A DNA stretch of 64,000 bases from Beijerinckiaceae bacterium (GTDB lineage: Bacteria > Pseudomonadota > Alphaproteobacteria > Rhizobiales > Beijerinckiaceae). The notes under the pieces are model-generated. The model did not search any database and was not told the DNA's origin. It saw only the letters and a program-made list of their open reading frames with translations. The DNA lies in NCBI GenBank assembly GCA_947453205.1, contig CANGFT010000005.1, forward strand, positions 62,001 to 126,000. The letters run 5' to 3'. The position numbers and the translations under genes are program-made. Positions 58,551 through 64,000 of the stretch are shown one piece after another; the stretch's first letter is position 1; the number at the start of each line of letters is the position of its first letter.

Positions 58551-59570
58551 TCAGTAATTGCCTGCCATGATTTCGCCCGCTCGCTTCAAGACCGGCTCGG
58601 GGAAAGCGTAGACCGTCTTGGCGATGCCTTCGATCTGCTCGGGCGAGATGAAATTCACGACCATACGCTGCTTCGCCGCCTGCTCGAGCAGTTGCGGGTC
58701 TTTCAGCGCCTGTTCGAAAGCAGTGTTCAGCGCCTTCTGGCGATCATCCGGAATCTTGGGCGTCACGAAGACTCGGCCGATGGAGACGCTTGCGGAAACC
58801 GCTTCGATGACTTTTCGCTCCTCTTCGGTCTTGGCGAGTTCCTGAATGAGCGGAACATTGGGCAATTCCTTCGAGCGGACAGAGCCGATCTGGAAGAGCA
58901 CATTGACCTTGTCCATGGGCAAGCCGAGCAACAGGCTATCGAGGCCAATGCCGACGACGCCAGCGACTTCATTGCGCTGCATGGCGAGAACGACTTCATT
59001 AGAGCCGCGATAACCCGACACCAGCTTGAACTTCGTTCCGAGCAGACGGTTGATAGCGTCGGGGAAATATTGCGTGGTCCCGCCGGAACTGCCGATCGGC
59101 GTCTCCTTTGTGAACATGTCCGCAGCGGTCTGCGCGGGCGCGTCCTTGTTAAATGCCCCGATGACGATGATGGGCGCCGCGCTGCCGAGGTAGCGGAAGC
59201 CGTCCATCTTGTAGCGCACCTCCCGCGGATCGAAGATTGGCCGGAAGATGGCGCCATGCATGATGATCGCCATAGCCGTGCCGTCGGTCGGCGCATTATT
59301 GTAGATATAGTTCGTCTGGACGAGGCCGCCGCCGCCCGGCATGTTCTGCACGACGATGGCTGGATTGCCAGGAATCTTTTCTGTCATGAACCGCGAGACG
59401 AGACGGGCATAGGCGTCATAACCGCTGCCGGGCGTGTCGGGCGTATAAAGCGTGATGGTCTTGCCGCGATAGAAATCAGCGACGCCCTGCGCGCGGGCTG
59501 GCGCCTGCATGCTTGCAAATGCAAGGCCCGTCGTCGCTAGGGCAAGCAAGGCTCTCCTGAACAGTTTCAT
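58551..59570 (-). CDS. TctC-family substrate-binding protein
   Basis: Start MKLFRRALLALATTGLAFASMQAPARAQG; DFYRGKTITLYTPDTPGSGYDAYARLVSRFMTEKIPGNPAIVVQNMPGGGGL. Confidence 0.9.
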   Translation of the reverse strand: MKLFRRALLALATTGLAFASMQAPARAQGVADFYRGKTITLYTPDTPGSGYDAYARLVSRFMTEKIPGNPAIVVQNMPGGGGLVQTNYIYNNAPTDGTAMAIIMHGAIFRPIFDPREVRYKMDGFRYLGSAAPIIVIGAFNKDAPAQTAADMFTKETPIGSSGGTTQYFPDAINRLLGTKFKLVSGYRGSNEVVLAMQRNEVAGVVGIGLDSLLLGLPMDKVNVLFQIGSVRSKELPNVPLIQELAKTEEERKVIEAVSASVSIGRVFVTPKIPDDRQKALNTAFEQALKDPQLLEQAAKQRMVVNFISPEQIEGIAKTVYAFPEPVLKRAGEIMAGNY

Positions 59571-59609
59571 TCTCTTCCCTCCCAAAGTTTATCTTGCGCA
59601 GCCCGTTCG

Positions 59610-60467
59610 TCAGTCCTTAAGCACCGGATAAATCTCCATTGCCGTACGGCCCAGGATCCAGGCCTGATCTTCTTCGCCGAGGAACGAGATATGTTTGCGC
59701 ACCATCGTCACATGCTCGCGCAGATGGCCGGGTGAGGCCGGGAAATTGGAGCCCCAGGCGATGCGCTTTGCTGTGAAGGCCTTCACGACCAGCGGCAGGA
59801 AGGTCTCGGGGCGGGCTGCGCCGTTGTGCAGTTGCTCCAGCGCATAGGTCGTCAGCTTGAGATAGATGTTGGGAATTTGCGCGAGATCCAGCAGGGGCGC
59901 GGAGGCGGCATAGGGCGGGCCCTCCTGCGCGGGCGGGCGGCCTAGATGGTCGAGCAGGATCTTAGCATTGGGGTAGCGCTTCGCGAGCATGACGGCGACC
60001 TGCGCGCCCGCAAAGCTCGTTTGCAGCGCGACCGACATGCGCATGGAGTCGATCAGTTCCCAGAAAGGAAACGAGCGGGGGTCAGCGAAGATCTGCGTGT
60101 CGAAGGCGTCGGTCGTCGAGCCGCCGCTGAAGATGAGGAAGCCCGTGAAGCCGCGGTCGATCCAGTATTGCGCCTCCTCCACATTGTCGGACGCGAGCGT
60201 GTCGATGCTGCCGACGCCTGTGAAGCGATGCGGATGGCTCTTTAAAGCATCAGCAAGATAGCCGCAGTCATAGCCGTAGCAGGTGGAGGCGTGGACGATG
60301 GCCGACTTGTCGACGCCCGCCTCATCCATGGCGCGCACCATGTCGTCAACGCTCGTCGGGCGCTCTTCGGACCATTTCGACTGCTTGCCGAACAGCGGCG
60401 ACGGCGGATAGGCTTTCTGGTCGGGCGAAATGATGTGCGGATGAATGTCGACGACTTTGGTGGCCAT
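59610..60467 (-). CDS. Amidohydrolase_2 family protein (LigI-like)
   Basis: 285 aa; VVDIHPHIISPDQKAYPPSPLFGKQS; KRIAWGSNFPASPGH; paralog of 37422-38279. Confidence 0.87.
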   Translation of the reverse strand: MATKVVDIHPHIISPDQKAYPPSPLFGKQSKWSEERPTSVDDMVRAMDEAGVDKSAIVHASTCYGYDCGYLADALKSHPHRFTGVGSIDTLASDNVEEAQYWIDRGFTGFLIFSGGSTTDAFDTQIFADPRSFPFWELIDSMRMSVALQTSFAGAQVAVMLAKRYPNAKILLDHLGRPPAQEGPPYAASAPLLDLAQIPNIYLKLTTYALEQLHNGAARPETFLPLVVKAFTAKRIAWGSNFPASPGHLREHVTMVRKHISFLGEEDQAWILGRTAMEIYPVLKD

Positions 60468-60666
60468 TTCTTATCCATTGCCTGGGCGATGAGAGTGTCA
60501 CGCGCGAACAATGAGAGCAGGAAATGACCTTTTCATCCTATTCTTATGTGGATTTCTTCCATAGATTTTCCGCACGGTACCAGATGTATCGGTCCTTTAA
60601 GAAAAATTCAGCAGCAAACCAAACAAGCCTCAAATGATGCAAGAGGAAATGATTGTTGCTAGCTCG

Positions 60667-61155
60667 TCAAGTTCTCCGGTGTTCGTAGCGCGTGATCTGT
60701 CCGGTTCTGAAGCCCGTGGTCCGGGGCATGCCCCGGACCACGGGCTCGCGCCGCTGGAGAGGCTCGTCCGGAGGCTGTGAGGCGAGCGTTCCGTCGGGTT
60801 CGTAATCGGCCAGATGGTGCGGTCCCAGCCACACGGCGACCCGCCCGTCCGGGTCCTCCAGCAGCCGCACCGTCGCCCGCACGAAATGCGGCCGCAGGTC
60901 GCTTGGCGGGATCTGCAAGATCCGGCCTCGCCACTTAACCGTGTTGTCGGGGCCCACCACCCGCTCTTCCTGAACGCACAGAGCCCGCCGCCACTCGCCA
61001 GCCTCGTCCGGCACGAAGCCGCTGCCCGGCGCCTCGGGCGCGCGCGCGAAGCGGGCGTTGTGATCGGCGATGTAGACCTCCCGCAGCCACCGGTTCGCAG
61101 CCTCTATCGTGACGACGCCGGCCAGCCGGAACTCCTTCGGCAGGCGGACCTGCAA
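60667..61155 (-). pseudogene. Truncated transposase, C-terminal fragment (ISNCY-like)
   Basis: VRLPKEFRLAGVVTIEAANRWLREVYIADHNARFA matches the 'EANRFLRE.YI..FN.RFA' region of ISNCY-type transposases; in-frame stop just upstream, N-terminal half missing. Confidence 0.7.
60711..60746. repeat. Perfect 36-bp palindrome
   Basis: AGCCCGTGGTCCGGGGCATGCCCCGGACCACGGGCT equals its own reverse complement; lies in the 3' part of the transposase fragment. Confidence 0.9.
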
Positions 61156-61540
61156 GGTCCGGGGTCATGACGAAGCGCGCCAGCTACGCCGGCCTTGCGC
61201 CCGCCCAACCTCTGGTTACCACGACCGTGCCGACGGCGACGCGCACCGAGGCAGTGGACCGCTCGAACGCCCGCCCAGATCCTTCCCATCTTTTTCCTTG
61301 CCCCCTAGCTCGTTGCCGCCGCATCCGTCGCTGATCGCGCTGACCCGTCTGCTGGCGCGCCAGGTCAGCGGTTCTGGAGGCGCGGACGACGGAGATCATG
61401 AAGAACATAATCTTCTTAATGCAGAGCGTTTCCTGACCGCGAACCCGTTTTAAACATCTGTTTTATATGCAACCTCGGCACCGACAACCACCCGGAAGAG
61501 GGCGGTTCTGAAGGACCGAGAACTGAGTTCGGTCATGGTG

Positions 61541-61660
61541 GTTGCGGGGACCCGAAACCACCGACAGTTGATTTGTAAAGTTTGAGTTGGACCAAAGCGG
61601 CTGCGGGGATCCGAACCCACCGACGGTTGAGTTTCTGGGCTTAAGTTTTGTCAGAGAGGC
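61541..61660. repeat. Two tandem IS-end-like repeats (copies B at 61541 and C at 61600)
   Basis: GTTGCGGGGACCCGAAACCACCGACAGTTGATTT and GCTGCGGGGATCCGAACCCACCGACGGTTGAGTTT, about 59-nt period. Confidence 0.6.
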
Positions 61661-61681
61661 GACCACGCACCTTCTATCTCT

Positions 61682-62145
61682 GGCCACCGTGACATGGCCT
61701 ACATCGGCTCGTCGGAAAAACTGAGCACCGAGGCGCAGCGAGTGGCTGGGTTTCGCGAGGCGTTCACGCAGCTGGGTCTCGCGCCCATCTCATCCTCATA
61801 TGGACAGGACCGCCCCGCGCCAGCTAGGCCCGACAGGGGATCCAGCACCAACCGACAGCGATCATTTCAAGCGGCGCCAGGATCACGGTCGGAATTCTTG
61901 AGGAGTGGCATGAGCCAGGACGGACCGAGCCGGAGATTCTTTCGGTGATGGCTTTTGGGGATTCGCCATGGTTCAAATGGTGGGGCCCGGGACTCACGAC
62001 GATTGGCCTTCCCACGTCGAACCTCGTCAGGTCGCCCGCTGTTTTGATGATCCGCAGGCTAAGGGAAGGACGAACCGGCGCCGAAGCCAAAAGCGCCGTC
62101 AGATTCATTGATGAGCCTCGCTTGATCAAGCGGGCATTCTTATGA
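61682..62145 (+). pseudogene. LacI-family regulator remnant (5'-truncated, frameshifted)
   Basis: GHRDMAYIGSSEKLSTEAQRVAGFREAFTQLGLA in one frame, then MAFGDSPWFKWWGPGLTTIGLPTSNL...RLREG...DEPRLIKR in another; both are LacI effector-domain landmarks. Confidence 0.7.
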
Positions 62146-62297
62146 ACGTTCATCCGGGGCCTCCGGCTTGAGAGTTGGAGCTGCGCAACCCCAGTTTCTC
62201 AGCCAAGCCTCGGATGAACAACTTTCATAGCTTCGACACCTAGGCCTCTACAAAACGATAGTTGAAACTATGCTCACATCACGGATTGAGCGCAATT

Positions 62298-62329
62298 CCT
62301 GAACCCGGGACGGGAGCCGCGGGTTCAGG
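62298..62329 (-). terminator. Hairpin downstream of cupin gene (CCTGAACCCG...CGGGTTCAGG)
   Basis: Perfect 10-bp arms, 9 nt after the stop of the minus-strand cupin gene; no strong T-tract. Confidence 0.5.
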
Positions 62330-62337
62330 CTTGAGCA

Positions 62338-63567
62338 TCAGAACGGGTCTTTGAAGTCCTCGCCGGCCGCGAGAGGCCCTTCGTAGAAGCGCTGCTCCAT
62401 GCGTGAAACTGCGCCGTCGCGGGCGAGGGTTGCCTCGAATTCCTGACGCAGATGCGGATCTTCTTCGTGGTACGGAATGGCGCCACCGCCTTTCTTGATA
62501 TCAATTGCGCCCCGATCCGTTATCGCTTCGCCCGGCCGTCCGGGCTTACGCGACGTCGAATTGTTGGCGCCGAACCAGGCCGACAGGCGCAGTGGATCCC
62601 TGCTGACACCGAAATGCTGATGGAACCAATCGCCTGACATTGGAGCCGCCGAGACCATGCCGCCGTATTCGTAATCTTGCCGCATCACTTGCTCAGCGCG
62701 GCCATCCTTCCACGGCGTCGTGCCCAGGCCAGCAGGCCACGTGTAGGTGTAGCCCTTGCCTTTGAGGCAGATCAGTATCGCGGCGGAAGCATGCGCATGC
62801 GCCTTGGAATATCGTCCCGTCTCGTGTTGGCCGATCCACAGGTAGAAGCGATTGCCGGCCATATGAGGCTCGATGCGGCGGTAGCCGGGCGAGCGGCGAT
62901 TGTCGAGGGGTAGTTCAGCTGTGATGACGTCATGTACGAGATTGGTGCGCTTCATCGCGAGACCGCGCACGGGATCGGGCTCAATGTCGTCGTTTGGCTT
63001 GAAATAGTCTTCATTGCCCGCATAGCGGTCGCTGAAATTGTAGGGGCAGTTGAAGATGAAATGTGGATTGTCGACTAGGTTCATCATGTTTGGCGCCGTC
63101 GTGCCGCAGAGCAGGATCGCCGGTGAATTCGTCGCGTTGACGAAGCGGTGATAGGCGTTGAGCGGAATGGAGAACATAGAGCCCTTCTGCCACTCGAATG
63201 TCGCCTTTTTCGTCTGGCTTTCCTGCCAGACCTCCGTCGAGCCGCGGCCCTCGATCACGAGCACGACCTTCTCGTAGAAATGGCGCTCGATCTCAAGCGC
63301 GCCGCCCGCCGGCACTTCGACGACATACATGCCCCACAGCCCTTCGGTGCCGTAGAGCTGGATATAGGCGCCGCGTCCGCCCAGCCGCTTCCACGGCGCC
63401 ATCGGTAGGTCGAGCACCGTGCGCACGCCGATGCCGCGATGGCAGGGAATGCCTTCCGCGTCCATGAAGCGATCATAGGGCATGGCAGGACGCGCGAACT
63501 TGCCAAGGCCCGCGTTCTCGCCCGCCTTCGGTTCGTGCCAGTGCTTTCCGGATTCATCATGTGGCAT
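62338..63567 (-). CDS. Two-cupin-domain protein
   Basis: Start MPHDESGKHWHEPKAGENAG at 63567; cupin blocks GGALEIERHFYEKVVLVIEGRGSTEVW and GRYSKAHAHASAAILICLKGKGYTYTW. Confidence 0.8.
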   Translation of the reverse strand: MPHDESGKHWHEPKAGENAGLGKFARPAMPYDRFMDAEGIPCHRGIGVRTVLDLPMAPWKRLGGRGAYIQLYGTEGLWGMYVVEVPAGGALEIERHFYEKVVLVIEGRGSTEVWQESQTKKATFEWQKGSMFSIPLNAYHRFVNATNSPAILLCGTTAPNMMNLVDNPHFIFNCPYNFSDRYAGNEDYFKPNDDIEPDPVRGLAMKRTNLVHDVITAELPLDNRRSPGYRRIEPHMAGNRFYLWIGQHETGRYSKAHAHASAAILICLKGKGYTYTWPAGLGTTPWKDGRAEQVMRQDYEYGGMVSAAPMSGDWFHQHFGVSRDPLRLSAWFGANNSTSRKPGRPGEAITDRGAIDIKKGGGAIPYHEEDPHLRQEFEATLARDGAVSRMEQRFYEGPLAAGEDFKDPF

Positions 63568-63699
63568 GTTTATATCCCTTTCATCTGCCTTCGGTCGATT
63601 CAATAGCTGCCGGGTTTCGTTGAGTGCGATGGCAGAACGCTTCATTTCGTTGGTTGGCCTTTGGGCCGATCCACGCGCAATTTTCTTGTCATGTGGGTC

Positions 63700-63983
63700 T
63701 GCGGCGGCGTCAGATCCCAGTTCGAGCTTCCCGGAAAATTTCCGGCGCAAAAAATTGGTGAAGGCGCGCACTTTGTTTGGCGCATGTTCGTAATGCAGGT
63801 AGACGGCTTCGATCTGCCCGGTTTTGAGGAACCAGCATTGCAACACGCGAACGATGGCCCCTGAGGCCAAGTAGTCCTTGATGCAGGAGGATGGCGGGAT
63901 AGCGACGTCGGCATCTAGCAAAACTGATCGGCCCCCATCGACTGCTCCAAGCAGAATGTTAGTGCAAGATTGGTTTAGGCGCT
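63700..63983 (-). pseudogene. LysR-type regulator C-terminal remnant
   Basis: LDADVAIPPSSCIKDYLASGAIVRVLQCWFLKTGQIEAVYLHYEHAPNKVRAFTNFLRRKF resembles the LysR C-terminus; in-frame TAG upstream near 63984; no HTH before window end. Confidence 0.6.
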
Positions 63984-64000
63984 AGCGCGGTCGGCGGAGC

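Noticed and set aside
1-64000. CRISPR arrays, tRNA, rRNA or prophage genes
   Set aside because: No regularly spaced repeats, tRNA cloverleaf signatures, rRNA sequence or phage structural/integrase proteins were seen on either strand.

Overview
The window is a GC-rich segment, probably from an alphaproteobacterium, dominated by catabolic and transport operons. From left to right: (i) 1-9.3 kb, a tight minus-strand operon with an ABC importer, hydantoinase/oxoprolinase A and B subunits and two M24 (creatinase/aminopeptidase-fold) proteins; (ii) 9.5-15.2 kb, a LysR regulator, an ureidoglycine aminohydrolase/ureidoglycolate lyase pair, a Rieske oxygenase, a TctC-type binding protein and a Tat-signal amidohydrolase; (iii) 15.2-25.9 kb, housekeeping and regulatory genes (SlyX, DUF188/YaiI, response regulator and HWE kinase, TetR with an RND pump, glutaminase), including a candidate small RNA; (iv) 25.9-34.4 kb, an Fe3+-type ABC importer operon with an enolase-superfamily enzyme, an amidohydrolase, a small unknown protein and a long-spacer Rieske protein, divergent from a LysR; (v) 35-60.5 kb, a large catabolic block with TctC proteins, amidohydrolases, VOC proteins, CapA-like and MmgE/PrpD proteins, FAH and alpha/beta hydrolases, a flavin monooxygenase and LigAB. 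Related IS-end-like repeats lie on both sides of block (v). (vi) 60.6-62.2 kb is a graveyard holding a transposase fragment with a perfect 36-bp palindrome and a broken LacI regulator; a two-cupin protein and a LysR remnant follow. The strongest leads are the sRNA candidate at about 24470-24585, an M24 protein that appears to have lost most metal ligands, the CapA/PrpD/FAH operon at 45-53 kb, and the repeat-bracketed catabolic block. No CRISPR array, rRNA or tRNA was recognised. All family calls come from reading motifs by eye; no database search was run.
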